Counted from the stretch's first letter, positions 12,817-25,459 are shown. The stretch is DNA of 64,000 nt from Cephalopachus bancanus (GCA_027257055.1 JAPVLO010000097.1:2542001-2606000); one strand, 5' to 3'. Numbers and translations: made by a program. Notes: generated by a model from the sequence alone, not told the origin.

Positions 12817-13966
12817 ATTTTAAAGATGTTGGGTACAATTCAGGATTAGATATACAAATGGCCATTGTACATGTAAAGTTTGGGCCTCACTTTGGTCCTC
12901 ACTTCACCTGGTTTGAGATCAGGTTCCTTACTGATGAAGTTTTCCCCTCCCCTTGAACCTGTGGCAGTTTTCCACTACTGCCAATCAATTTTTTAGATTA
13001 TAATTGTTCAGGGTCCACTTATTTATTTATCTATCTCTCTGTTTATTTATTTTTGAGTTGGAGTCTCACTCTGTCACCCAGACTGGAGTGCAGTGGCCTC
13101 TCCCAGCCACCGCAGCCTCGACCCGCTGGGCTCCGGCGATCCTTCCGCCTCAGCCTTCCAAGTAGCTGGAACTACAGGCACATGCTACACCACACCTGGC
13201 TAATTTTTTGATTTATTGTAGAGATGAGGTCTCGCCAAGTTGTCCAGGCAGGTCTCAAACCCGCGAGCTCAGGCAAGGCACTTACTTCGCCCTCCCAAAG
13301 CACGGGATTACAGGCTGAGGCACCGAGCAGGCTGAGGGTCCACTTATGAGTGAGAACATGTGGCGCGAGTTCGTTGTTCCTATGATAGATCACTGAGTAT
13401 TATAGACTCTAAATCCATTTAAGTTACTGTGAAGTTCATAATTTTGTCCTTCGTTATAGTTGCATAGTATTTCATCATGTGTATGTACCACAGTTTTTTT
13501 TATCCAGTCCACTTTTGATGGGCAGCATGATGGTTCCATGGTTTTGCTATTGTGATTAGTGCTGCAATAAAACTGCATGCACAGGTGTCATTTTTGTAGA
13601 ATGATGTGAATTCCTCCGAATATATTCCCACAAGGGGAATTGCTGGGTTGTATGGAAGACCGATTTTCAGATCTTTTAGGAATTGCCACACTGCTTTCCA
13701 CAGAGGTCGTACTAGTTTATATTCCCATCAACAGTGTAGAAGTGTTCACTTTTCCCTGCATCCTCTCCAGCATCAGTTGTTTTTTGAGTTATTGATGATG
13801 GCCATCCTGACTGGAGTTAGGTGGAATCTCAGTGTGGTTTTGATTTGCATTTCTTTGAGGATTCGTGAAGCTGAGCATTTTTCATGTATCTGTTGGCTGC
13901 TCATAGGTCTTCATTTGAGAAGTGTCTATTCATATCTTTGGCCCACTTTTTAATAGGGCTGTTTAT
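12817..13966 (-). mobile_element. L1 3' part of a 5'-inverted (twin-primed) insertion
   Basis: Antisense L1 of the same lineage as the copy at 5261: 3' UTR (12820-13350, split by an Alu), then the C-terminal third of ORF2. Minus-strand frames cover the 'PYNPAIPLVGIY' region (13500-13691). The sequence ends at the codons for '[10 protein letters not shown]' near 13960. Direct repeats AATTTAATTTT at 12806-12816 and 14671-14681 flank the combined insertion with the inverted part at 13967-14670. Confidence 0.85.
13023..13334 (-). mobile_element. Dimeric Alu, antisense, inside L1 3' UTR
   Basis: Full dimer with a T-rich tail (13023-13058), the right arm, a linker and the left arm. Its 13-bp TSD AGGGTCCACTTAT is perfect (13010-13022 and 13335-13347). 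It split the 3' UTR of the twin-primed L1 and so is younger. The right-arm hairpin bases are partly mutated (GTGGCCTCTCCCAGCCAC on the plus strand). Confidence 0.92.
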
Positions 13967-14670
13967 TAATGAAATTACTAACATCATTCTTCTCAGACCT
14001 GGAAACTACAATACAGAAATTCATATGAAAACATAAATGACCACGAATAACCAAAACAATTCTCAGCAAAAGAAACAAAGTGGGAGGTATCACACATCCA
14101 GGCTTTAAGTTTTATTATAAGGCTACAATAATCAAAACAGCCTGGTGTCGGTACAAGAATAGGCATATAGATCAATGGAACAGAACTGAGATTCCAGAAG
14201 CAAAACCTCAATTTCTCAACCAACTCATCTTCCACAAAGACTCCACCACCAACCACTAGGGAGAGGAGAATCTATTCAGTAAATGGTGTTGGGAAATCTA
14301 GCTGACTATATGCAGAAGATTAATATGAGACCCTTATCTGTCTTCACACACAAAAATCAACTCTAAATGAATCAAAGACCTAAACATAAAATCTCAAACT
14401 ATAAGAACCTTAGAAAATGCAGGAGACACCCTTATGGAAATTGGAACTGGTAACCAATTCCTGATCACAACTCCAAATGCCCATGCCATAAGAGATAAGA
14501 TAGACAAATGGGAACTCATTAAACTGGAAAGTTTCTGCAAAGCTAAAGAAACTGACAAGAGAGCGGAGAGACAGTCCACAGAATGCGAAAAAATATCTGC
14601 CAACTGTATATCTGACAAAGGCCTAATATCTAGGATCTACAAGGAACTCAAACATGCCTTAAACAAAGAC
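13967..14670 (+). mobile_element. L1 ORF2 segment inverted by twin priming
   Basis: Sense-orientation ORF2 text runs from 'attcttctcagacctggaaa' to the codons '[18 protein letters not shown]'. In L1 coordinates this segment lies directly upstream of the minus-strand segment at 12817-13966. Its most upstream end touches the junction, and its downstream end is the outer edge. That is the arrangement expected from twin priming rather than from two separate insertions. Confidence 0.85.
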
Positions 14671-14702
14671 AATTTAATTTTTGGATTAAGTGTAAGATTT
14701 AG

Positions 14703-14900
14703 ATTAATTTTTTCTTTCTTTCTTTCTTTCTTTCTTCTTTCCTTCCTTCCTTCTTTCTTTCTTTCTTTTTCTTTTTCTTTCTTTCTTTCTTTCTTTTTTC
14801 TTTCTTTCTCTCTCTCTCTCTCTTTCCTTCTTCCTTCCTTCTGTTTCTCCATCCCTCCCTCCCTTCTTCCTTCCTTCATTCTTTTCTTCCTGTTTTTCTT
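14703..14900. repeat. About 200-bp polypyrimidine tract (CTTT/CTTC/CT)n
   Basis: Almost uninterrupted T/C over roughly 190 bases, made of TTTC, TTCC, TC and CCCT blocks. There are mirror-symmetric portions such as the TTTC arrays at 14713-14732 and 14776-14800. It generates a long spurious Phe/Ser/Leu frame on the plus strand and a Lys/Glu/Arg frame on the minus strand. It adjoins the outer end of the twin-primed L1. Confidence 0.95.
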
Positions 14901-16273
14901 TCTTCCTATGTATGTCCCATTGCCTCAGTTCCAGCATCTATTGCTGAAAAACCTTCCTCTTTTGGCTGAATTTCCTTCAAACGTTTTTTTCAAAAATCAA
15001 GTGAGCTTAAGTAGGTATATTTTGGAGTACTTTTTTCTGTTCCATTGAACTATCTACCATTTATTTATTGTGCATGGTCTTAACTACTGCCATTATATAG
15101 TAGGACTTAATATTGGATAGAATAATATCTTACACTGTATTCTTCTTTGTCAAGATTATTTTAGCTATGCTAGAGACCATGAATTTCTAGATCAAGTTTA
15201 GAATAAGTTTATCAGTTTGAACAAAAGCCTGGTTATGTCTTCCAATTTTTGAACATAAGATGTCTCTGAATTTATTAAATATTCTTTGATTTATTTCATC
15301 TGTATTTTGTAACATTCGGCATATAGAACTAGCACAAATTTTGTTAAGTATATATTTGAGGTATTTTATTTCTTCTGAAATAATTATGAAAGGCATTCTT
15401 GAAATTTTGGTTTGTAAGTGTTTATTTATATAAAATGCAACTGCTCATTGTGTGTTACCTTTGCAATCAGTACCCTGATGGACTTGCTTATTGGTTTTAT
15501 GAGCTTTCTGTAGATTCCTTCAGATTTTCTATATAGCCAGTCATAGTATATTTAACAGGTGTTTGCTTCCTATCTTCTTACCTTTCTCATTATTTTTCTT
15601 ACCTTATTTCAATAGCTACAACTACTCTATAAATACTATGTTAAATAATAGTAGTGAGACCAAACCTCCTTGCTTTATTCTTGATTTGGAGGAAAAGTAC
15701 TCAGTCTTTTCCCATTAAGTATGCTAATAGTTGTAGGCCTTGTAGTTGCTACTTATCAAGTTAAAATAATTTCCTACTAGGCTTACCTTGTTGATAATTT
15801 TTTAAAATAATGGATGTTAGATTTTTTATTCATCAATTGATATTTTCATATAAAATGTTTAGTTTGATATTTCATATGGTGGATTCTACTGATTGATTTT
15901 TTGAATTTTGAAGCAGGCTGGCATTCTTGCAATAAACTTCACTTGGTCATGGTTTATAATTTCTTTTGTATTTTAGATTTGGTTTTCTATCATTCTACTG
16001 AAGTTTGTTACTTCTATGTTTATGAGATATATTTATTTGTAGTTTTTCTTAATTTTATTTTATGGTACTCTTTGTATGGTTTGTAACCATGACAATACTT
16101 ACCTTTTAAAATGAGTTGGGAAGTATTCCTTTTTTATATTTTCTGGAAAAAAATTGTGTAGAATTTATGTTAATTTTTTTTAAGTTTGTAGACTACTATA
16201 CTGATAAAACATGAGACTAGATTTTTTGGGGGGATACTTTGATTAAAATTTGATTTCTTTAATAATTAAAAAA

Positions 16274-16480
16274 CCTGGGCAGTGATACCTCATCGCTGCA
16301 ATAAATCAAAAAATCAGCCGGGCATGGTAGTGCATGCCTGTAATTCCGGCTACTTGGAAGGCTGAGGTGGAAGGATCGCCGGAGCCCAGCAGGTCGAGGC
16401 TGTGGTGGCCGGGAGTGGCCACCGCACTCCAGTCTGGGCGACAGAGTGAGACTCTAACTCAAAAAAAAAACAAAAAAAAC
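16274..16480 (+). mobile_element. 5'-truncated Alu (mainly right arm)
   Basis: Begins mid-element at 'cctgggcagtgatacctcat', keeps the CAATAAATC linker and the whole right arm with GTGGCCGGGAGTGGCCAC, and ends in an A-rich tail. It belongs to the lineage-specific group. Confidence 0.9.
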
Positions 16481-17073
16481 CCAAAACTTATTGAATGATC
16501 TATTTATAATTCATTTAGCTTTAGTAATTTGTTGTTTTTAATAATTTGTTTGCTCTTTCTAATGTAACATAAATATATAAATGTAAGGTTCTCTATGCTA
16601 TTTTTTGTATATTCTTTTAATGATTATAGTCATTATATTTGAAGAGTGGTAATTTTAGACAACATTTAATTAAATTTGTATTTGTGTGTGTATACATTTT
16701 TTCCAAATATTTTTGGTGTATTTAGATAATTTACATTTAAGGTAATTATGGATATATTAGCACTTAATTCTGCCATTATATTATTTTCTTGCTATTTAAG
16801 CCCTCTCTTTCTGGCTCATTTGTTTCTCTTAATATAGTATCTTTGGGGTTATATTTGTATAATTTATGTAATAGTTCTAGATATTATAATAAAAACATGC
16901 TACTTAACATCAATTAATAATACCAGCTTCAGATGAGGTGTGAAAGCCTTACGTTCATTCTTTTGACCCCTAGTTCCATTTAAGTTAAGATTCTCTTTTT
17001 TAAATATCACTGTCTTGAGTATTAGATGGCAGTATGGTTTTTGTTTCGGTAATTATATATGGTTTAAAATATT

Positions 17074-17385
17074 TTTAAATTTTTTAAATTTTTTAATTTT
17101 AATTTTTTTTTAGTTGGAGTCTCACTCTGTCGCCCAGACTGGAGTTCAGTGGCCGCTCCCGGCCACCGCAGCCTCGACCTGCTGGGCTCCGGCAATCCTT
17201 CCCCCTCAGCCTTCCAAGTAGCCGGAATTACAGGCATGTGCTACCACGCCTGGCTGATTTTTTGATTTATTGTAGAGATGAGGTCTTGCCTGCCCAGGTG
17301 GGTCTCGAACCCGCGGGCTCAGGCAATCCACTCACCTCAGCCTCCCAAAGGCGCGGGATTATAGGCTGAGCCACCGAGCCCGGCT
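17074..17385 (-). mobile_element. Dimeric Alu, antisense
   Basis: Full length, with a perfect 14-bp TSD TGGTTTAAAATATT (17060-17073 and 17386-17399). It has the lineage-specific bases and GTGGCCGCTCCCGGCCAC in the right arm. Confidence 0.95.
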
Positions 17386-19644
17386 TGGTTTAAAATATTA
17401 AGAGCAAAGAATAATCTATTTTATACAACAACATTTCTTCTTTTATCAATTTTTTTTCTTTTCATATGCTTTAAGAGTTTTTCTCTTATTTCCTGTCTAT
17501 TTGAAAAATTTTCTTGAGTTAATCTTTAAGAGTAGGTTTGCTAGCAACCCATTTTAAAGTTTTCTTTGTATGTGAATGTCTTTATTTCCCTTATATTCAT
17601 ATGGTTTTCCAACATATAGAATAAACAATTGATATTTATTTTCTTTTAGCACTTGAAAAAATACTGTGCCACTTCTTCCTAACTATGATCTTGAACGAGA
17701 AAATCACTCTCATTTGATTTGGAGGTATTCTCTAATTAATTCATTGTTTGTCTGTGAACACACTCAAGACTTTTACTTTGTATTTAGTTTTCTACAGTTT
17801 AATTATATGGCTTGGCATAGATTTTGGGGTGGTTTATCTTATTGGAAATTATTCTGCCTCTTAAATCTGTAGGTTTTTGTCTTTGATCAAATTTGGGAAT
17901 TTTTAGCTACTGTGTATTTTGTTATGTTTTCATCTCCACTCTTTTTTGTCTTCTTTGGGGAATCTGATGGTATACATGTTGAATCTTTTGTTATAATCCC
18001 CCAAATTCCTAGACACTCTTTATAATTTTTTTTAGTCCATTTTGTCATTGCTGTTCAGATTTGGTATATTTTATTAATCTTTCTTCAAGTTTACTTATTA
18101 CATACTGTATTACTGGGATTTTATTTTTTTGTCGTTAGGGTGTGGGTGTATTTTAGTTCTATAACTTATATTTGGTTATTTCTTATAACTTCCATTTCTT
18201 TGTTGACATTTACTTTTTTATATTTTGAAGAAAATGTATAATTGTTGCAGCATTTTTATGATGGATACTGTAAAATCTTTGTCAGCTTATTGAACAACTG
18301 ATGTTATTTAGCATAAGTGTTGGTATTAGTTGATTGTCTTTTCCCGTTCAAGCTGTATTTTAGTTCTTCATATGTCAGGTGATGTTTGATTGTATTCTGG
18401 ACTTTTTTTTCTGTTATTCTGGAGTTTCTACGTTCAATTTTATTTTATTTTAGAAGACAGTGACCCTGCTTAGGGGTTTAGCATTCAGACACAGTTTTGT
18501 GTTTTGTGGTTTTGACAGCAGTTTAACTTTTTAGAACCATTTTAGATGTGTTCTACTTAGGCTGCCTAGTGTTACTGAGACTTCTCCTGATCCCTGCCTG
18601 TGCTGAATGTGCAAAGGAGTTTCTATAGTGTGGGCTACAATATGTGAGTTTGTAGGGCAGAGGAGTTTCAGTCTGGCAGGAATGATAAGATGTTTTGACA
18701 AATGACTAGTATCATGCCTCCACCATTACAGTATCATGTAGAATAGTCTCCCTAACCTAAAAATCACCTGTGGTTCAAATATTCATCTCTTTCTCCATTC
18801 CTCTCCCTCCAGTGCCCAGCAGCTAATGATCTTCTTATCATCTCTGTTGTTGCCACCTTTTCCAGAATGTCATGTATTTAGAATTATACACTATGTATCC
18901 TTTTCAGACTGACTTATTTTACTTAGCAATAGGAATTTAAGATCCCTCCATATCTTTTCATGGCTTGATAGTTTAATATTTTGCTGAGGCTGAATAATTG
19001 TCTATGTATAAATGTACAAAAGTTATTTGTCTATTTGTCTGTTGAAGTATATCTTGGTTGCTTCCAATTTTGGGTATTTATAAATAAAGATGTTATAACA
19101 GCCATGTGTAGGTTTTTGTGTGGGCATACATTTTCAATATGGGCATACATTTCTTATCTGTGTATGTACTTAGGAGAATAATTGATAAATTTTATGGTAA
19201 AACAATTTGGGGTTTGTAAGAAAATACCTAGACTGTTAAAGTGGTTGTACCATTTTGAATTATCATCAAGAATGAATGAGCATTCTTGTTGCTTCATATT
19301 GCTACAAGCATTTGTTAGCATTAGCTGTTTTGGATTTTGGCATTTTAATATGTATATCATTGTTCTTGATTTGCAATTTCTTAATGACATGATATTCGGT
19401 ATTTTTATATGCTTATTTGTCATCTGTATATCTTCTTCAATGAAGTGTCTGTTAAGATATTTTGCCCCCCCCAAAAAAAAGATCTTTTGCCCATTTTAAA
19501 ATTTAGTCTTTTTTTTTTCTTTTTTTTACTTATTGTTGAGTTTAAGTTTTTGTATATTTTGGACACAGGCCTTTATTAGCTATGTATTGTACAAATAGTT
19601 TCTCCCAGTTTGTGGCTTGTCTTTTCATTCTCTTTAAAAAAATA

Positions 19645-20915
19645 TTTATTTATTTTAAAGGTATGGGATACAATTCAAGAATAGGTAAAAAAAAATGGTC
19701 ATTGTATAGGTAAAGTTTGGGCCTGACTTTGGTCTCTACTTCACATGGTTTGAGATCAGGTACACTTATTGATGAAGTGTGCCCCCTTCCCTCCCCTGAC
19801 AGTGTCCCACTACTGCCAATCTCTTTCTCATAGTATTAGAATAATTGTTCAGGGTCTGCTTATAAGAGAATAAGTGGTAGTAAGTTCTTTACTTCTGTGA
19901 TAGATCACTGAGTATTATAGACTCTAAATTCATCCACGTTGCTGCAAAGTTTATAATTTTGTCCTTCTTTATAGCTGTGTATTATTCCATTATGTACATG
20001 TATCACATTTTTTTGATCCAGTCTACTTTTGATGGGCAGCATGGTGGGTTCTATATTTTTGCTACTGTGAATAGTGCTACAGTAAGTATGTGTGTGCAGT
20101 TATCTTTTTTATAGAATGATTTGCGTTCCTCCAGGTATATTGCCAGAAGTGGGATTACTGGATCACATGGAAGGTCAACTTTTAGTTCTTTCAGAAATAA
20201 CCACACTGTTTTCTACAGAGATTGTACTAGTTTACACTCCCACCAACAATGTAGAAGTGTTCCTTTATCCCCACATACTCTCCAGCATGTTGCTTTTTGA
20301 GTTATTGATGATGGCCCTCCTGACTGGAGTTAGGTGGTATCTCAGTGTGGTTTTAATTTGCATTTCTTTAATGATTAGTGAGGTTAAGCTTTTTTTTCAT
20401 GATCTGTTGGTTGCTTGTATGTCTTCTTTTGAGAAAGTGTCTATTCATATCTTTTGCCCACTTTGTTTTGTTTTGTTTATTTGTTTGCTGTCTTTCCTTT
20501 GATCTTTAGGTTGATTGCCCACTTTTTAATAGGGCTTTTTTTGTTGTTGTTTTTTTGTTTTTTCTTTTCAGCACATTTGAGTTCTTTGTGGATTCTAGAT
20601 GTTAGGTCTTTGTCAGATATACAGTTGGCAAATATTTTTTTCCCAGTCTGTGGGCTCTCTACCCACTCTCTTGATGATTTATTTTGCTTTGCAGAAGCTT
20701 TTCAGTTTGATGAAGTCCCTCTTATCTATCTTATCTCTTATAGCATGGACATTTGGGGTTTTGATCAGGAATTGATTGCCAGTTCCAATTTCCATAAGGG
20801 TATCTCCTGTATTTTCCAAGGTTCTTATGGTTTGAGGTTTAATGTTTAGGACTTTGATCAATTTGGAGTTGATATTTGTGTGTGGTGATAGGGGTTTTTT
20901 AATCTGCATGTGGTC
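19645..20915 (-). mobile_element. 5'-truncated L1 (3' end), antisense
   Basis: 3' UTR (about 19655-19870), then the ORF2 C-terminus, up to the codons around '[11 protein letters not shown]'. It is the same lineage as the L1 at 5261 by its shared 3' UTR block 'gtaaagtttgggcctgactt'. Minus-strand frame pieces are broken by T-rich expansions (20463-20500, 20527-20570). Its left edge lies in an A/T-rich stretch, so I could not fix the TSD. Confidence 0.8.
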
Positions 20916-21425
20916 AGCAGTGTTTTTCATGGAACAGCAGTTTATAATTTTAATAAAAACCAATGTCATTTTTCCATGAAACATTTTTTAATGTTGTATC
21001 TGTAAACTCATTGCCAAGCCTAAGACCACCTTCTTTTATGTTATGTTCTAAAATGTAACAGGTTTATTATTTTAGGTTTAGGTATGTCATACATTTTGGG
21101 TTGAGTTTTGCAAAAGTTGTATAATCTATCTAGATTTACCTTTTTCTGCATGTGGATGTCCTGCTGTTCCAATATCATCTGTTGGAATAACTATTATCCT
21201 TTGTAGTGCCTTTGCCCTCTGTCAAAAATCAGTTAAGCTTATAAGGGTCTATTTCAGCGCTCTGTATTCTTTTTTTTGTTTCATTGATCTGTTTTTCTAT
21301 TTTTTTCACTACCAATGACCACACTTTATTATTTTCTTGTTATGCTAGCCTTAGATTTATTTATTTATTTATTTTTTTATGATTAAGGTGAAATCTTATA
21401 TTACAGATTTCAGAAATTTCTTCTT

Positions 21426-21714
21426 TTTTTTTTTTTTGAGTTGGAGTCTCACTCACTCTGTCGCCCAGACTGGAGTGCAGTGGCCGCTGCCGGCCACCGC
21501 AGCCTCCACCCACCGGTTCCGGCGATCCTTCTGCCTCAGCCTTCCGAGTAGCTGGAATTACAGGCGTGCGCTACCACGCCCGGCTAATTTTTTGAGTTAT
21601 TGTAGAGGTGAGGTCTCGCTGCCCAGGCGGGTCTCGAACCCGCGGGCTCAGGCAATCCACTCACCTCAGCCTCCCAAAGGCGCGGTATTACAGGCTGAGC
21701 CACCGAGCCTGGCT
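21426..21714 (-). mobile_element. Young dimeric Alu, antisense
   Basis: Nearly pristine, with a perfect 14-bp TSD AGAAATTTCTTCTT (21412-21425 and 21715-21728). The B box reads GGTTCGAGACC on the minus strand. The right-arm stem is intact. Open frames of 85-123 codons across it are Alu by-products. Confidence 0.96.
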
Positions 21715-22279
21715 AGAAATTTCTTCTTTAATGCAAAAATTATATTATAAATTTCATTATAGGAATTGTTTTAGATGCATACAACAAATTTTGGTGTGTT
21801 GCATTTTCACTTTCATTCAGATAAAAAAATATATTTTTAAACCCTCCTCAAGATACTCTCTCTGATTTGTGAAATGTTTAGGTGTGTGCAACTTAGTTTC
21901 CAAATACTTGGAAATTTTCCAGATACCTTTCTTTTACTGATTTCTAGTTCCATTATAGTCAGAAACATACTTTGCATTATACCTAATTTTTAAAAAATAT
22001 TTGCTAATAATTTTTTACAGCCAGAATATGGTTTATTTTGGTAACTCTTCCATATGCACTTGAGAATAATGTATATTCTGCATTTGTCAGTTAGAAACTT
22101 CTGTAAGATTCTAAAAGGAGATCAAATTGAGTGCTTTTCAGAGCTTCTATATCCTTACTGATGTTCTCAATAATTATTATGTTAATTACTGAGAGGGACA
22201 ATGACAATTCTCTGTTGATTGGTGTGCATATCTTATCTCTTCATCTGTATTACTGCCTGATGAAAAGAAATGCTTCCAT

Positions 22280-24053
22280 TTTCTTTTGTCCTTAAGCCTT
22301 AGCCAGTGTCTTCTATCTTGGCATTGAACACATTTATATCCAATGGCTCATCTTTGCATGAGAAATTTCATAATATAGGTATTGTTTACTTCAGAAAACT
22401 ATATAAATGACTGCAGAGATCCTAACTGGCAATGCTATACTTTTTTTCCAATGACTATGGTTTGCACATGCATGTGAAATGAATCAAAGTGGAAAATTAG
22501 AAATTCTATCTCAAATACCTTTTCATAAATGTGATAAAATAAAGCTTTAGTGTAAAATATATTTTGCAGCATGCATTGTGCATAGCTTTGTTTGTTTGTT
22601 TGTTTGTTTGCTTGCTTGCTTTTTATTACCTAAGGCTCTACAGAAAACTTAGAGGATTATCTGGGTTTTTATTCAAAATCAAGGCAGAATAGTCTCACTA
22701 TATGCATCTGAATTTTAAGGGGGCAATAAAATTCACATTTCTCTTCTCTATAATTATACTACCTGCATGTTGCTTATTCCAATTACAGAAATATATTTTA
22801 ATGCAAATTTATTTTTACCCCATAGACAAGTGACTATACTGCATTGTAGAGTATAAAATTAAAAGCAAATGTAGAATGTTAGCTCTGGTTGAAATGTTAT
22901 CATCAGTTTGTCCATCCTCTTCTATTTGACAAGATAGAAAAAATTTTATAATTACAAAATCTATGTTTCAAAGGAGCAAAGTTACCTGAAGACTATAATA
23001 ATAGATTTCTTAATAGCTAAAGTAGTAAGTGTTCTCTATTTCATGCTGCCTCTGGGAATTTTTTCTCTGGATTTTAGGCATTTAAATGCTCTAAGAACTC
23101 ACATTTTGGTAATACCAGAATCAGCAGTGGGCTTTGATAGAACATGTGCAAATTACTTAATTTGCCACCTTTCATATTAATAGAGGTCAAGTCAGCTGGT
23201 AATATTTCATAGAATTGTATATTTTGCAGTCAACTCATTATTAGACGTGTCTCATTTAGGATTCTTAACAGTAGCTTGGCTTTGTTCTAGGCTGTTACTC
23301 CTTGCTGTTTCGCTGCCTTTAATTATTCCTCCCCCTACATGTATTGAAATGGAATGCCTCAAGGATACTGTGATGGCAACACTATGCACCATTGTGTTTC
23401 CTTATACTGGATCTTGGGAAGGATATTGCTAGACCACTAGGCAAAATAGAAAGGTGGATTTAATTTGCATCAAATAAATATATTAAAGTTAAATGAATCA
23501 AATATGCAAATACATTATTAACATCCAGCTAAGAATGCTTAGAAATAATTTTACTTTTAAGTATTCAATCCCATCACCCCTATAGAAAGACATATGGCAA
23601 TCTCTTTTCCAGTAGGGCTTGTGTCCTGTCAGAACATTGTTACTTTGATATAAAGTCAGAATAAAACAGATGTCAAGGCCATTGCTTAATGCTTTTCTGT
23701 GTAGTGTAGCAAGTTGTAAGCATAATACATTCCTGATTTATCTATCTTAGACAAAATAATAAGTACTCCTTGGTTTCTATGATTTAAGTAAATAAAAAAA
23801 AATCAAAGAAACATATTGTTTCTGGTCTCACTATTTTACTTCCTTGATAAATTAGTCCACCACATTTCAGAAAAAAAAAAAGTATCAATTATTATGAACA
23901 TGTTGAGCAATGTATGACTGCATATCTCAAAGACTTCATCGCCAAATACCATCACATTAGGGACCAGGAGTGCACCGTATGAATTTGGGGGGACAGAAGC
24001 AGTTTCATAGCACCCACTTCTTTTTTATTTTTATATACTCATCACCTGTATTA
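22280..24053. other. Unassigned AT-rich sequence with a (TTTG)n tract
   Basis: A (TTTG)6/(CTTG)n microsatellite lies at 22587-22621. The remainder has no recognisable gene, RNA or repeat. The 61-codon frame at 23247-23432 lacks supporting splice or family features. Confidence 0.5.
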
Positions 24054-24057
24054 TTAC

Positions 24058-24219
24058 TTTTTTTTTTTAAGTTGAGGTCTCATTCTGTCATCCAGGCTGG
24101 AGTGCAATGGCACAATCTTCATAGCTCAGTAGAAGCTCTAACTTCTAGGCTGAAGCAAGCTTCCCACTTTTGCCTTTTAAATTGCTGGGATTACAGGCAT
24201 GAGTTGCCACACCAGGCCT
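24058..24219 (-). mobile_element. Old Alu monomer/fragment, antisense
   Basis: One arm only: a T-run, then 'catccaggctggagtgcaat' to 'ggcatgagttgccacaccag'. It is diverged and has no TSD that I could define. Confidence 0.75.
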
Positions 24220-24556
24220 CTATTTTAAATACCTTCTTCCTTAAATTGGGTAGACTATGTTGTCGTATCTTCAAATGAACATTTTTTTCTAATCACTTTG
24301 AGCTTTGCAAATGCCCTAGGTTAGGCTAATCACCTTTTTGATAACAAATATTTTTAACACATTAATAGATAATATAACCTACACATTTAATATCAATAAT
24401 AATCAATATAATGTCTTAAATATAATCTAAAGCAGATATAAGATAAAATTGATTTGTAAAAAATATAAAATTGTCAATATCTACTCATGCAGAAAAAAAC
24501 AAAAGATAAATTTAGGTATGTGCATGAAGAATCACTGTGATTAAAACAGCCACAGA

Positions 24557-24873
24557 CTGGACGGGCATAGTGGCTCAATCTGTAATCCCAGCACTTTGGA
24601 AGGCTGAGGCAAATGGATTGCCTGAGCCCACGGGTTTGAGACCAGCCTGGGCAACTTGGCAAGACCTCATCTCTACAATAAATCAAAAATTAGCCAGGCA
24701 TGGTAGTGCACACCTGTAGTTTCAGCTACTTGGAAGGCTGAGGTGGAAGGATTGCCGGAGCCCAGTAGGTTGACTCTGGGGTGACCGTGAGCATGCCACT
24801 GCACTCTAGCCTGGGCTACAGAGTGAGACTCCCATCCAAAAAACAACAACAAACAACAGCAACAACAAAAAAC
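24557..24873 (+). mobile_element. Dimeric Alu, sense
   Basis: Two arms and a (CAA)-rich tail. Its 10-bp TSD is CAGCCACAGA (24547-24556 and 24874-24883). The right-arm hairpin is degraded, so this looks older than the copies at 21426 or 58593. Confidence 0.9.
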
Positions 24874-25060
24874 CAGCCACAGATCTACAATGATACAAAT
24901 ATGTTGTATTAACTATTCAAATGTTACATACTGTATTGCCTTTAGTGATTCAGTTTTTCTATAATGTTGATTAACTAACTCTTGAAGAAATTAGTAATTT
25001 TAAAATTATAATTTCCTTCAGGTTCATATGTTAATTGCATTCCTGGAAAATTCAAACCAT

Positions 25061-25359
25061 TGCCGGTTGGTGGCTCAGCCTGTAATCCCGCGCCTTGGGA
25101 GGCTGAGGTGAGTGGATTGCCTGAGCCCGCGGGTTTGAGACCCACCTGGGCAACTTGGTGAGACCTCATCTCTACAATAAAGCAAAAAATTAGCCAGGTG
25201 TGGTGGAGCGCGCCTGTAGTTCCAGTTACTTGGAAGGCTGAAGCGGAAGGATCGCCCGTTCACAGCAGGACAAGGCTGCGGTGGCCGGGAGCAGCCACTG
25301 CACTCCAGTCTGGGCGACAGAGTGAGACTCCAACTCAAAAAAAAAAAGAAAAGAAAAAA
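25061..25359 (+). mobile_element. Dimeric Alu, sense
   Basis: Young lineage-specific bases (AATCCCGCGCC, CCCGCGGGTTTGAGACC). It is flanked by AAAATTCAAACCAT / AAAATTCAAAACAT (25047-25060 and 25360-25373). With the antisense Alu at 25514 it forms a tail-to-tail inverted pair. Confidence 0.94.
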
Positions 25360-25459
25360 AAAATTCAAAACATGAAAAACTCAAACCATGTGAAAGTTAT
25401 TTGACAGTATACCAATACACTCACAAATTACATGGAAATCCCAGTCCTCTTGTTCCTTT

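Larger units (their letters stand above)
14905..18720 (-). mobile_element. Old L1M element, antisense, interrupted by two Alus
   Basis: The plus strand carries decayed antisense ORF2: the reverse complement near 15910-15960 corresponds to the conserved 'HDQV' block of the reverse transcriptase. It then runs through ORF1/5' UTR-type text such as 'aatctgtaggtttttgtctt' (17864-17883). This agrees with an L1 whose 5' end points right. It is interrupted by Alus at 16274-16480 and 17074-17385. Boundaries are approximate. The 61- and 68-codon frames inside are not genes. Confidence 0.6.
18770..22270 (-). mobile_element. Second old L1M element, antisense, host of younger insertions
   Basis: Antisense L1 3' end and ORF2 text at 18770-19640 (for example 'ttgcttccaattttgggtat'). 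It resumes at about 20916-21410 and about 21730-22270 after interruptions by a younger L1 (19645-20915) and an Alu (21426-21714). It is diverged and indel-rich. The 105-106 codon frames on both strands at 19154-19499 are remnants of this element or chance. Confidence 0.55.

Noticed and set aside
14637..14937. Lys/Glu/Arg-rich minus frames resembling a charged coiled coil
   Set aside because: They are the reverse strand of the CTTT repeat.
14434..15048. 204-codon plus-strand open frame
   Set aside because: It starts in an inverted L1 ORF2 fragment, then runs through the polypyrimidine tract as Phe/Ser/Leu and on into old L1. It is not a gene.
21379..21750. 123-codon frame, and similar frames at 41896-42243, 45954-46259 and 25075-25368
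   Set aside because: They are antisense Alu translations with the typical Alu peptide pattern.
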